NCBI GenBank assembly: GCA_947502815.1 | Contig: CANNBH010000001.1 | Span: 620,001 to 684,000 of the forward strand | DNA: 64,000 nt | Source of the DNA: an uncultured Erythrobacter sp. | Lineage (GTDB): Bacteria > Pseudomonadota > Alphaproteobacteria > Sphingomonadales > Sphingomonadaceae | Direction of reading: 5' to 3' | Part shown: positions 34,545 to 43,578 of the stretch, piece by piece | Layout of the letters: each line of letters opens with the position of its first letter | Numbering within the stretch: position 1 is the first letter of the stretch | The notes under the pieces: model-generated | The model's database searches: none | What the model was told of the DNA's origin: nothing | What the model saw: the letters and a program-made list of their open reading frames with translations, nothing else | Program-made: the position numbers and the translations under genes

Positions 34545-35816
34545 ATGACGACTCCTTATCCTTCAGACGCGCCGCGAAAGAGGTCTATCGCCCCGTTGAG
34601 CGAGCGTGAGCTCATCTGGATGATGGCGATGTTGATGGCGCTTCAGGCGTTCGGCATTGATGCAATTTTGCCCGCGCTCGATGAGATGGCGACCGCGTTG
34701 GCGGTGGATGGAAATGACCGTCAATTTGTGATCGGCGTCTACCTGCTGACGGCGGGTGTTGGCGCTTTGGTGCCGGGTGCACTTGCAGATCGTTATGGCA
34801 GGCGGCCCATCCTGTTGAGCTCGATTGCAGTTTACATCGTGCTTTCTCTCGCCAGCGCGCTTGTCTCCACATACGATCAATTGATTGTGGTTCGCGCGTT
34901 ACAAGGCTTCTTCGGAGCAGGCATTGTTGCTCTTCCCCCTGCCATTATCCGGGACCGCGTTGGCGGCGATAAAATGGCCAAGATGATGAGCCTGATCTTC
35001 GTCATCTTCCTTATGGTGCCTGCCATCGCGCCCAGCATCGGTGAGCTGATATTGCTGATCGCCGATTGGCGCGCGATCTTTGCCGCTATGGCGCTGCAAG
35101 GCATTTTGGTCGGATGCTGGGTGTATTTCCGCCTGCCTGAAAGTCTCACCGACGAAAACCGCCAGAAAATTGAACCCAAAGTGATCGCGGGCAATATGGG
35201 CCGCGCGCTCAGCATGCCCAGCGTGATCGGGTATGTGATCGGCAGCTCATTGGTGTTTGGCGCGCTGTTTGGCTTTATCAATTCCGCCCAGCAATTGATT
35301 ACAGATACGTTTGATGCCGGCGATATCTTCCCACTGGTGTTTGGTATCTGTGCCGGGTCTATGGCTTTGGCCAGCTGGTCAAATTCACGGATTGTTGAAC
35401 GTTTTGGTGCCCGGCGCGTGAGCCACACGGCTTTGTTTGCTTTCATCGGGGTTGCAGCGGTTCAGGTCTATTTCGCGTTTCAACCGGACGAAAACCTGTG
35501 GCAATTTGTGCCGCTAATGGCGATCAACATGATGTTGCTTGGCTTTATCGGCAGCAACTTTGGCGCGATTGCGCTGAACCCATTTCCCAACATCGCGGGC
35601 GCGGCCAGTTCGATGCACGGTTTCGTCCGGCTAACGACGGCGTCCTTGATCGGCGGATCGATCGGCTATTCTTATGACGGCACAGCCCGGCCGTTGGCGA
35701 TGGCATTGTTGGCGAGCGGTTTGGTGTGTTTGGCGCTGGTTGTGTTCAGCGAAAAGGGCAAATTGTTTGGCCGCCCCGATGCGCAATTGGGGCCAACCAA
35801 AATGCGCAACGTCTGA
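34545..35816 (+). CDS. MFS transporter, Bcr/CflA drug-efflux type
   Basis: A 423-residue major facilitator with 12 predicted helices. The start after helix 1 is typical of Bcr/CflA (FGIDAILPALDEMATAL), and the loop 2-3 motif ALADRYGRRPILL is intact. FFGAGIVALPPAIIRD resembles the antiporter motif in helix 5. Proton-driven drug export is likely. An ATG at 34545 gives the normal length; upstream in-frame ATGs add residues that overlap the dinB promoter. Confidence 0.88.
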   Translation: MTTPYPSDAPRKRSIAPLSERELIWMMAMLMALQAFGIDAILPALDEMATALAVDGNDRQFVIGVYLLTAGVGALVPGALADRYGRRPILLSSIAVYIVLSLASALVSTYDQLIVVRALQGFFGAGIVALPPAIIRDRVGGDKMAKMMSLIFVIFLMVPAIAPSIGELILLIADWRAIFAAMALQGILVGCWVYFRLPESLTDENRQKIEPKVIAGNMGRALSMPSVIGYVIGSSLVFGALFGFINSAQQLITDTFDAGDIFPLVFGICAGSMALASWSNSRIVERFGARRVSHTALFAFIGVAAVQVYFAFQPDENLWQFVPLMAINMMLLGFIGSNFGAIALNPFPNIAGAASSMHGFVRLTTASLIGGSIGYSYDGTARPLAMALLASGLVCLALVVFSEKGKLFGRPDAQLGPTKMRNV

Positions 35817-35827
35817 GCAGAGCGGGC

Positions 35828-37387
35828 CTACTCTGACCCCATCTTACGCCACGCCAGTTCCGCAAATTCGCACAACAAGGGCCGCGTGTCGCGCGGGTCG
35901 ATAATATCCTCAACGTTGAAAAGCTCGGCAGAGCGGAAAGGGCTTGTGACCTTGTTCAAACGCTCTTTGATCTTCTCAAGTTCAGCCTCAGGGTCTTCGG
36001 CCGCCGCGATTTCCGACTTATAGGCAACCTCTAAACCGCCAGCGATGGGCAGACTGCCCCAATCGCCCGACGGCCAGCAATAGCGGTATTGGTAGAGGTC
36101 CGCATTGCTCATCGCGCTGCCCGCAATACCGTAAGCGCGGCGCAGGACGACGCTGGCAAGCGGCACGGTGGCGCGGTAAATCGCGTTCATGGCTTCGACG
36201 CCGTAGCGGATGGTGCCTGCCTCTTCTGCCTCGCGCCCGATCATAAAGCCGGGGTTGTCGACAAGGTGGACAATCGGCAGGCGGAATTGATCGGCGAGTT
36301 TGACGAAGCGTTCGACCTTTTCGCTCGTCTTTGCCTCCCATGATCCGCCCAGATAGCTGGGGTCGCTGGCCACCACGGCGACAGGGTATCCATCGAGGCG
36401 AGCGAGCGCGGTGATCGCGGCGCGGCCCCAATTCTTGCCGATTTCAAACACGGTGCCGGTATCGAGGATCAAATCCATCGCGCGGCGCATGGAATAGACC
36501 TGCTTATCATCGCGCGGGACTAGGGAGAGCAGCGCCTCCTCGCGGCGGTCCACTGGGTCGGTGGGTTCCGCGCGGCGGGCGTGCTGACCGACATGTTCTG
36601 GCATGAAGGAGAGGAAGTAGCGCGCTCTTGCAAAGGCTTCTGCTTCGCTGGCGACTTCGTCATCGACCACGCCGTTGCGGGTGTGGATGTCGACCCCGCC
36701 CAATTCCTCTTTGGCCTGTTGGTGGTCGCTTGCGCTTTTATACGCCTCGCCCAGACCATCGACGACCGCAGGGCCCGCTGCGAAGAGTTGCGAGAGCCCG
36801 CGCACCATGATCGAATAGTGGCTCGCCGCGATGCGCGCAGCACCAAGGCCTGCTGTCGGACCAAGGGCGAGAGCCACCACCGGCACCGTGTCGAGGTTTT
36901 TGACCACATCGCCCCATCCCGGAACCGCCGGGATGTAGGTCGCGCCGATCTGCTCGAGCGTTTTGACGCTTCCGCCGCCGCCCGTGCCGTCGATCATCTT
37001 GATGATGGGCAGCTTTAGCTCATGCGCCATCTGCTCGGCCTGCACCATCTTGCGCTTGATGCCAGCATCCGCTGCACCCCCGCGAATGGTGAAATCGTCT
37101 GCCGTGGCGACGACCGGTCGGCCATCTACGGTGGCTTTGCCAAACAGGAACGGGGCAGGGGTGACGCCGGTTAGATCGCCGTTTTCGTCATAGTGACCTT
37201 TGCCCGCGATCTTGCCGATTTCGCGGAAGGAATCCGGGTCGCAGATTGCGTCCAAACGTGCGCGCGCGTCCATCTTACCGCGCGAATGTTGGCGAGCGAC
37301 TTTGTCCGCTCCGCCCATTTCCTCGGCGAGGGCTTCGCGTTCGCGCAGCTCTTCGAGTTCGCGCTGCCAGTTTTGTCCCGAGGTCAT
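35828..37387 (-). CDS. acyl-CoA carboxylase carboxyltransferase (beta) subunit
   Basis: A 519-residue carboxyltransferase that moves CO2 from carboxybiotin to an acyl-CoA. RLDAICDPDSFREIG, the acyl-CoA-binding oxyanion turn MIDGTGGGGSVKTLEQ (about 126-142) and, in the C-terminal half, DNPGFMIGREAEEAGTIRYG with RRAYGIAGSAMSNADLYQYR are family marks. It pairs with the biotin subunit encoded upstream, 127 nt away. The substrate could be propionyl-, methylcrotonyl- or geranyl-CoA; sequence alone does not decide. GGAGAA precedes the ATG. Confidence 0.9.
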   Translation of the reverse strand: MTSGQNWQRELEELREREALAEEMGGADKVARQHSRGKMDARARLDAICDPDSFREIGKIAGKGHYDENGDLTGVTPAPFLFGKATVDGRPVVATADDFTIRGGAADAGIKRKMVQAEQMAHELKLPIIKMIDGTGGGGSVKTLEQIGATYIPAVPGWGDVVKNLDTVPVVALALGPTAGLGAARIAASHYSIMVRGLSQLFAAGPAVVDGLGEAYKSASDHQQAKEELGGVDIHTRNGVVDDEVASEAEAFARARYFLSFMPEHVGQHARRAEPTDPVDRREEALLSLVPRDDKQVYSMRRAMDLILDTGTVFEIGKNWGRAAITALARLDGYPVAVVASDPSYLGGSWEAKTSEKVERFVKLADQFRLPIVHLVDNPGFMIGREAEEAGTIRYGVEAMNAIYRATVPLASVVLRRAYGIAGSAMSNADLYQYRYCWPSGDWGSLPIAGGLEVAYKSEIAAAEDPEAELEKIKERLNKVTSPFRSAELFNVEDIIDPRDTRPLLCEFAELAWRKMGSE

Positions 37388-37400
37388 GAGTCTTTTTCTC

Positions 37401-37493
37401 CGCACGCCATCCGGCGCGCGATGTCCTCGCGCCTATCGGCGCTGCGGGCGGGCGCCAAAAAGCATGGGCGCCCTTGCGGTTGCTGCGCAACCG
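37401..37493 (+). repeat. four-hairpin structured repeat element, copy A
   Basis: Four consecutive stem-loops: H1 37401-37420 (8 bp, one A-C mismatch, loop ATCC), H2 37429-37442 (5 bp), H3 37450-37473 (7 bp), H4 37477-37493 (7 bp, 3-nt loop). The same order and spacing occur in copy B at 62382-62476 in the other orientation, with paired base changes. It fills the gap between the two carboxylase subunit genes, ending 14 nt before the beta subunit start. Confidence 0.75.
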
Positions 37494-37514
37494 ATTGGTG
37501 ATTGCCGGTAATGA

Positions 37515-39416
37515 TCATTCCGCCGGTTCCACCACACAAAGCACAGATTCAACCTGCACCTGCCCGCCAGTCGAGGCCTCAAGCCCCGTCACTGTCCCAT
37601 CAAAGGGTGCGGTGAGCGCATGCTCCATCTTCATCGCCTCCAAGACCATCAACCGCTGCCCAGCGGTGACGTGATCGCCCTCGGCCACATCCACAGCGAT
37701 GACCTTGCCTGGCATAGGCGCGATGATGGCGCCGTCGGCTGCGGAGGCCGAGCCGGTGCCCAAAAAGCCGTGGTGGAACTCAAAATAACCGCCGCCATTA
37801 AAGACAACGACTAAATGGGGTTCGTGCCAACCAAAACCGCCGACGCCTTGCAACTTGCGACGGTCTAATTCTCTGGTTTCGTCAGCATGTTTGAGCCAAA
37901 TGGTTTCTCTCGGTTCGGCATTGAGACGAAAACCTTGAATGAAATCATCACCCTCGTCGTAGTCGATAGGCTCAAACATCAATCGAGCAGCTAAGGCCCA
38001 ATCTTCGTCTCTCGGTTCCTCATTTGGCAACAGGCCTTGTCCGTGCTTGTCAATAAATGCTGTGGTCAGCTTACCATCGACAAACTCCTCGTGCTCTAGA
38101 GCTTTGACTAAGAAGGGAGCATTCGACCGCACTGGCCAAACTTCGGTAAGATGCAGTGCACTTGAGAGATCCTCGATCGCCATTTCTCGATCATCGCCGC
38201 GAGCAATGATCTTAGCGATCATTGGATCGTAGAATGGACTGATTTCATCGTCTTGCTTGACGCCCGTGTCGATCCTTAGCTTACCTTTCACCCAAAGGTT
38301 TTCGTTGTCGAACCCTTCGTTGAGATCGAGTCTGTCCAACCGGCCAGTACTCGGCAAAAACCCTTTCGCCGGGTCCTCGGCATAAAGCCTCGCCTCAATC
38401 GCCCAGCCATTGATCGACAGTTCATCTTGAGCCAGCGGGATCGCCTCACCTGACGCGACGCGCAGTTGCCACTCGACCAAGTCCACACCCGTGATCTCCT
38501 CGGTCACAGGGTGCTCAACCTGAAGCCGCGTGTTCATCTCCATAAAGAAGATGCGGTCGGCTCTCAGCCCCTCTGAGGCGTCGGCGATGAATTCGATTGT
38601 GCCTGCGCCCTCATAATCCACCGCTTTGGCGGCGCGCACGGCGGCGGCGCAGATTTCTGCGCGGGTGGCCTCGTCCATGCCGGGGGCGGGGGCTTCTTCG
38701 ATCACCTTTTGGTGGCGGCGCTGCAAGCTGCAATCGCGTTCGAACAGGTGGACGACATTGCCGTGGCTGTCGCCGAAAACCTGCACTTCGATATGGCGCG
38801 GAGATGTGATCCATTTCTCCAACAGCACTTCGTCATTGCCGAAACTGGCTTTTGCCTCGCGCCGGCAGCTTTCCAGATCGGCGGCGAAGTTCTCTGCCGC
38901 GTCAACTTTGCGCATACCTTTGCCGCCGCCGCCAGCGACCGCTTTGATCAGCACGGGATAGCCAATCGTATCGGCCTCTTTGGAAAGCCGCTCGACCGAT
39001 TGATCTGCACCCAGATAGCCGGGCGTCACTGGCACGCCTGCGGCGATCATCCGCCCTTTCGCTGCATCTTTCAGGCCCATCGCGCGGATGCTGTCCGGCT
39101 TTGGCCCGACCCAGATAAGGCCCGCATCAATCACAGCCTGCGCAAAGTCTGCGTTCTCAGACAGAAAACCGTATCCGGGGTGGATCGCCTCTGCGCCCGT
39201 TTCCTTGGCCGCCGCGATGATCTTTGCACCCACCAGATAGCTTTCAGCAGCGGGTGACGGTCCAATATGCACCGCTTCATCGGCGGAGCGCGTGTGCAGT
39301 GCCTTGGCATCCGCATCGGAATAGACCGCAACGGTCGCCACGCCCATTTCGCGCGCAGTGCGCATAATCCGGCAGGCAATCTCGCCGCGATTGGCGATCA
39401 GGAGTTTGGTTACCAT
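37515..39416 (-). CDS. acyl-CoA carboxylase biotin carboxylase/biotin carrier (alpha) subunit
   Basis: A 633-residue protein. The N-terminal biotin carboxylase domain has KLLIANRGEIACRIMRTARE, the ATP-grasp loop KAVAGGGGKGMRKV and FMEMNTRLQVEHPVTEEITG. A middle BT-type domain follows. The C-terminal biotinyl domain has the acceptor Lys in MVLEAMKMEHAL (about residue 600). It carboxylates biotin with bicarbonate and ATP for the beta subunit. An internal stretch (about 37850-38350) is clearly AT-richer than both flanks. It overlaps the upstream NTF2-like gene by 7 nt. Confidence 0.92.
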   Translation of the reverse strand: MVTKLLIANRGEIACRIMRTAREMGVATVAVYSDADAKALHTRSADEAVHIGPSPAAESYLVGAKIIAAAKETGAEAIHPGYGFLSENADFAQAVIDAGLIWVGPKPDSIRAMGLKDAAKGRMIAAGVPVTPGYLGADQSVERLSKEADTIGYPVLIKAVAGGGGKGMRKVDAAENFAADLESCRREAKASFGNDEVLLEKWITSPRHIEVQVFGDSHGNVVHLFERDCSLQRRHQKVIEEAPAPGMDEATRAEICAAAVRAAKAVDYEGAGTIEFIADASEGLRADRIFFMEMNTRLQVEHPVTEEITGVDLVEWQLRVASGEAIPLAQDELSINGWAIEARLYAEDPAKGFLPSTGRLDRLDLNEGFDNENLWVKGKLRIDTGVKQDDEISPFYDPMIAKIIARGDDREMAIEDLSSALHLTEVWPVRSNAPFLVKALEHEEFVDGKLTTAFIDKHGQGLLPNEEPRDEDWALAARLMFEPIDYDEGDDFIQGFRLNAEPRETIWLKHADETRELDRRKLQGVGGFGWHEPHLVVVFNGGGYFEFHHGFLGTGSASAADGAIIAPMPGKVIAVDVAEGDHVTAGQRLMVLEAMKMEHALTAPFDGTVTGLEASTGGQVQVESVLCVVEPAE

Positions 39417-39916
39417 GGAGCGGCCTCTATCGGGCCATCCGGTGCGCCAATTTCATCGCATTCGCTGGCGGGCACCATGGTAAAGCTGGTGTTGCCAACC
39501 CGCCATCCATCTTCGGTCCGCACCATGCTCAACGAATTTGTCCCGCAATGGCTGATCTCGCCTTCGGCCCAGAATTTATACGGGCCCCAAACATGCGCCA
39601 TCGTGCCATCGACCGTCAGATTGGTGATGTACATATATTCCTCGGCCTGGCCGGTACCCGATTCCCAACGGGCAAGGTGATCGGCGACCGGGACCACCAC
39701 AAGCCGGGGATTGGCCGGGTCGGTGCGGTCGTGGATATAGATCACGCCGCCGTCCTCATCGGTCATCATGCGCGCCAAAGCGGTCTTGTCGTCGCTTCGC
39801 AGCGCTGCGAAGAAATCGTCAACGGCGTCCATCACTTCCTGTTCGGGAGTGGGCTGTCGTCCCATCAATGGCGGTGAGGCTAGCATAAGGCCCGCGAGTA
39901 CAAGTTGTGCAATCAT
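39410..39916 (-). CDS. exported NTF2-like (SnoaL/DUF4440-type) protein
   Basis: A 168-residue protein. The chosen ATG at 39916 gives a signal peptide (MIAQLVLAGLMLASPPLMG); an ATG 12 codons upstream puts Arg-rich residues before it. The mature part fits the NTF2-like cone fold: EVMDAVDDFFAALRSDDKTA, MAHVWGPYKFWAEGE and SLSMVRTEDGWRVGNTSFTM. Such proteins are often small-molecule binders. It lies between crtB and the carboxylase genes and is probably co-transcribed with both. Confidence 0.75.
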   Translation of the reverse strand: MIAQLVLAGLMLASPPLMGRQPTPEQEVMDAVDDFFAALRSDDKTALARMMTDEDGGVIYIHDRTDPANPRLVVVPVADHLARWESGTGQAEEYMYITNLTVDGTMAHVWGPYKFWAEGEISHCGTNSLSMVRTEDGWRVGNTSFTMVPASECDEIGAPDGPIEAAPW

Positions 39917-39958
39917 ATTGGGATGGCTACGCCAGCGCGCGCGCCTCATCAACCCACA

Positions 39959-40969
39959 TCAAACCACATTGCGAAGCTTCGCGGTGTCTGGCCGGAAATC
40001 CTTGATGCCCCATGTGATCTCCCCGTCGGGGTGCTTTTCGCGGTTGATCGCGGCGGATAGGAATGCACGCGCACCGTACAGCGCCTTTTCCCAGCGTGGC
40101 ACATAGGTGCGGCTGTTCCATGCCTCGGTGCCTCGGGTGCGAACTTTGCGCCCGATTGCGCCGTAAATGCGCGCCGCCGACAGCACGGCCCAACGGCTGC
40201 GGAAAGGCAGCCGTTCTGCGCCCACGCGCGCGGCGGCCTCGTGTTTTTCGACCAGTTTGACCAGACGCGCCGCCATTTCGGCCAGCTCTTCGCGGTGATG
40301 CGGCTTGGTGTGCTGGCCCGGCTCAATATCCTGTTCGACCAGCCACATGACCGGCAAATAACACCGGCCCGCCGCGTCATCTTCGACGATGTCTCGGGCG
40401 ATGTTCGACAATTGAAACGCGAGGCCCAAATCATTCGCGCGGTCGAGTGTGTTTTGATCCTCGGGATCGACGCCCATGACCACGGCCATCATCACGCCCA
40501 CCGCGCCCGCGACGTGATAGCAATATCGCATCATGTCGGCTTCGGTTCGGGGCCGCCAATCCTCTGCATCCAGAGCAAAGCCTGCGATCACATCTTCTGC
40601 CATGGCGGGGGTAAGGCCGCATTCCTGCGCAACCACACCCAAGGCATCAAAAGCCGGATCGCCGGTCGCCTCGCCTTCAAAGGCCAATGCGGTAAGCTTG
40701 CGGATCAGAGCAAGGCGGCTGTCCAAATCGGATTGATCGCCCAACTCGCCGCCCATCACTTGGTTGTCGGCAATGTCATCGCACCGGCGGCACCACGCAT
40801 AAAGCAGCCATGCGCGTTCGCGCGTTTCGCTTTCAAACAATTGCGAGGCTGCAGAGAAACTTTGCGAGCCGTATTTGATGGCCTTGTGCGCATGGTCTAC
40901 TAAAGCGGCGCGGCGCTCTGTATCGACGCGCGGGGCATCCACGCGTGGAGGCGCAGGATCAGAGGTCAT
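39959..40969 (-). CDS. crtB: 15-cis-phytoene synthase
   Basis: It condenses two geranylgeranyl diphosphates to phytoene, the first committed carotenoid step. At 336 residues it has family length. The first Asp-rich motif is WCRRCDDIADNQ (DDxxD-like, about 60-66) and the second DLGLAFQLSNIARDIVEDDA (about 184-203). YCYHVAGAVGVMM is the typical helix before it. It overlaps the LOG gene upstream by 11 nt. It shares an operon with crtY and crtI but is separated from them by two unrelated genes. Confidence 0.95.
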   Translation of the reverse strand: MTSDPAPPRVDAPRVDTERRAALVDHAHKAIKYGSQSFSAASQLFESETRERAWLLYAWCRRCDDIADNQVMGGELGDQSDLDSRLALIRKLTALAFEGEATGDPAFDALGVVAQECGLTPAMAEDVIAGFALDAEDWRPRTEADMMRYCYHVAGAVGVMMAVVMGVDPEDQNTLDRANDLGLAFQLSNIARDIVEDDAAGRCYLPVMWLVEQDIEPGQHTKPHHREELAEMAARLVKLVEKHEAAARVGAERLPFRSRWAVLSAARIYGAIGRKVRTRGTEAWNSRTYVPRWEKALYGARAFLSAAINREKHPDGEITWGIKDFRPDTAKLRNVV

Positions 40970-41552
40970 CGGCCTTCATCCGAAATATCGGCGTGTGGGG
41001 TTCATATGCGGCCATCTTGTCCAGCAGATCGGGCAAAGTGTCCGACGCGATCAGGATGTTTTGATGCGCCGGCCGAACAAAGCCGACCTGAGCCATTTTT
41101 TCGTTGAAGGCGATCAGATCGTCGTAGAAGCCAAACGCGTTGAGCAAGCCAACCGGGTCGGAATGATAGCCAAGCTGCGCCCAGCTCATCGCCTCCCACA
41201 ATTCGTCCATGGTGCCGACGCCGCCGGGGATGGTGACAAAGCCGTCAGACAGATCGGTGAAACGCTGTTTGCGTTCATGCATGCCAGAGACGGTGATTAG
41301 CTCGTCGCAATTGTGATTGGCAACCTCGGAATTCACCAGCGCCTCTGGGATCACGCCGATCACTTCGCCGCCCGCATCCTTAGCGCCATTGGCCACCGCG
41401 CCCATTAGGCCCAGCCTGCCGCCGCCGTAAACAACGCCAATGCCGCGTGTCGCAAGGCCAGCGCCAACACTGCGCGCGAGTTCGAGATAGCGCGGGTCTT
41501 CGGGCGTGGCCGATCCGCAATAGATGGCTAATCTTTTGATGGAGTGTTTCAT
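40959..41552 (-). CDS. LOG family (TIGR00730) Rossmann protein
   Basis: A 197-residue protein of the LONELY GUY type. YGGGRLGLMGAVANGAKDAG and the nucleotide-binding IPGGVGTMDELWEAMSWAQL (PGGxGTxxE) are intact. Members hydrolyse nucleoside monophosphates, releasing the base (cytokinin activation in plants, AMP in bacteria). It lies between the adhesin-E-like gene (1-nt overlap TAATG) and crtB. Confidence 0.9.
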   Translation of the reverse strand: MKHSIKRLAIYCGSATPEDPRYLELARSVGAGLATRGIGVVYGGGRLGLMGAVANGAKDAGGEVIGVIPEALVNSEVANHNCDELITVSGMHERKQRFTDLSDGFVTIPGGVGTMDELWEAMSWAQLGYHSDPVGLLNAFGFYDDLIAFNEKMAQVGFVRPAHQNILIASDTLPDLLDKMAAYEPHTPIFRMKADDL

Positions 41553-42004
41553 TACTGATTGGCCACTTCGCACGCGCGCCTGATGATCGTGGCTCCCACG
41601 CTTCCATCGGCCGCTGCTGCATAGGGGATTTGGGCCAAGCGCCCTGTTACGTCACCAGATTGAAGGGTTTCGCCGTTCTCATCAAACGTCGCGAGATGGA
41701 CCAGCTTGGAGGTCTGCGGCCCGCACCTGACTTGGTAACGGGTGAAGGTGCTGTCTTGCCGTTTCGAGACATTGCCAGAATCGTCCGAGATGAAGTGAGC
41801 AACAACAAAAGGGCCGCCTTCATCCTGCCCCGTTTCCGAATAGTCTGCATCAATGTACAATATTGACCCATCCGCATCGGCGCCAATTCGCACCCAATTG
41901 CTTGCCAATTCACGCTGAGCGGAAGCTGGCATGATAAGCGCCGCACTGGCGACAACCGCAGTGAAAGTCAGCAGACTTTTTGAGATCATTTTTAGTCTAG
42001 TCAT
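41552..42004 (-). CDS. exported surface-adhesin E-like protein
   Basis: A 150-residue protein with a signal peptide cleaved near ASAQ (about residue 29). The mature domain (NWVRIGADADGSILYIDAD, RYQVRCGPQTSKLVHLATFD, two Cys) resembles the surface-adhesin protein E domain found in many proteobacteria. The ATG at 42004 overlaps the crtI stop by 4 nt; an ATG five codons later is possible. Its place inside the carotenoid operon is odd; no carotenoid role is known for the family. Confidence 0.65.
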   Translation of the reverse strand: MTRLKMISKSLLTFTAVVASAALIMPASAQRELASNWVRIGADADGSILYIDADYSETGQDEGGPFVVAHFISDDSGNVSKRQDSTFTRYQVRCGPQTSKLVHLATFDENGETLQSGDVTGRLAQIPYAAAADGSVGATIIRRACEVANQ

Positions 42005-43578
42005 CCCCCCGCTTTAATCGCCAAATCCTCCAGCACAAGACCGGCGGTTGCCTTCGCGCTGCCGACAACACCGGGGATGCCTGCGCCCGGATGGGTGCCT
42101 GCTCCGACGAGGTAGAAGTTTTCGATCTCATCATCGCGGTTATGGCCGCGCAAATAGGCGCTTTGCCACAGGAGCGGTTCTAGGCTGAAGGCGCTGCCCA
42201 TGTGAGCGGAGAGGTCTTGCTGGAAATCTTTGGGTGCGTAGCTGAATTTTGTGACAATCCGGTCGTGGATGTCAGGGATCAACCGGCGTCCAATCTCATC
42301 AAGGATCATCTTTTCCAGCTTCGGCCCGACCTCGTCCCAATCGACCGGCATTTTGCCCATATGGGCGACCGGGACCAGCGCATAGAACGTGCTTTTGCCC
42401 GGAGGCGCCATGCTGGGATCGGTGACGGTGGGGTGGTGCAGATAGATGGCGAAATCTTCGGGCAACACGCCGTTGTCAAAGATGTCTTCGAGCAGCCCCT
42501 TATACCGGTTTGCGAACAGGATCATGTGATGCGCGATGCCGGGCCACGCGCCCTCAAGGCCAAAGTGGACCACAAACAGCGACGGTGAAAAGCTCTTTTT
42601 CTTAAGCGATTTGGCCATTTTCGGCCCGCGCTGCGAATTGGACAGCAGATCCTTGTAAGAATGCATGATGTCGCCGTTGGACGCCACTGCATCGAAACGC
42701 TGTTTCCAGCCAGATTGGGTCTCCACTTCATCTGCGCGGGTGCCCAATGTGTGAATTTGGGTGACCGGATCGCCGACCCGCATCGTCCCGCCCAGCCGTT
42801 CAAAATGGCGCACCATCCCCGCGATCAAACGGTTGGTGCCGCCACGCGCCCACCACACGCCGCCGTCTTTTTCCAGCTTGTGGATCAGAGCATAGATCGA
42901 CGAGGTCTTCATCGGATTGCCGCCAACCAGCAGCGAATGGAAACTGAACGCTTCGCGCAGTTTGGGGTGCTCAATATATTTCGACACCATGGAATAGACG
43001 CTGCGCCAGGCTTGTTCTTTGATCAGAGCCGGAGCGGCCTTCAGCATGGTTTTGAAATCGAGGAACGGGACCGTGCCCAGCTTCACATAGCCTTCTTGGT
43101 AAACGCGCGCGGAATATTCCAGAAACTGCTGATAGCCGACCACATCGTCAGGGTTCAGCTTGGCGATTTCTGAATTCAGGTCGTCTTCGTCGTTTGAATA
43201 ATTGAAGTTTGTCCCATCGGGCCAATTGAGCCGGTAAAACGGCATCACTTTCATCAATTCCACATCGTCTGCGATGTCGTGACCGGTAAGCTGCCACAAT
43301 TCCTCCAGGCAGGGAGGATCGGTGATGACGGTCGGGCCAGCGTCGAATGTAAATCCGTCCTTTTCCCAGAAATACGCCCGCCCGCCCGGCTTATCACGCG
43401 CTTCAACCACAGTGGTGTTGATGCCATGCGATTGCAGCCGGATGGCCAGCGCCATGCCGCCGAACCCCGCGCCGATGACACAAACCGATTTGCCAGCGTA
43501 CCGTTCTGCAATCGCAGGATTGATCCCCTTTTCCCCATTCATGGTTGGGGTGAGGTCCAATTTGGCGTCAGCATTCAT
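42001..43578 (-). CDS. crtI: phytoene desaturase
   Basis: FAD-dependent four-step desaturation of phytoene toward lycopene. A 525-residue protein with an N-terminal dinucleotide motif SVCVIGAGFGGMALAIRLQS and VVEARDKPGGRAYFWEKDGF, and the C-terminal crtI signature AGTHPGAGIPGVVGSAKATA. The start at 43578 overlaps the crtY stop (ATGA). The 29 residues before the FAD motif are more than usual but rich in small residues. Confidence 0.96.
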   Translation of the reverse strand: MNADAKLDLTPTMNGEKGINPAIAERYAGKSVCVIGAGFGGMALAIRLQSHGINTTVVEARDKPGGRAYFWEKDGFTFDAGPTVITDPPCLEELWQLTGHDIADDVELMKVMPFYRLNWPDGTNFNYSNDEDDLNSEIAKLNPDDVVGYQQFLEYSARVYQEGYVKLGTVPFLDFKTMLKAAPALIKEQAWRSVYSMVSKYIEHPKLREAFSFHSLLVGGNPMKTSSIYALIHKLEKDGGVWWARGGTNRLIAGMVRHFERLGGTMRVGDPVTQIHTLGTRADEVETQSGWKQRFDAVASNGDIMHSYKDLLSNSQRGPKMAKSLKKKSFSPSLFVVHFGLEGAWPGIAHHMILFANRYKGLLEDIFDNGVLPEDFAIYLHHPTVTDPSMAPPGKSTFYALVPVAHMGKMPVDWDEVGPKLEKMILDEIGRRLIPDIHDRIVTKFSYAPKDFQQDLSAHMGSAFSLEPLLWQSAYLRGHNRDDEIENFYLVGAGTHPGAGIPGVVGSAKATAGLVLEDLAIKAGG

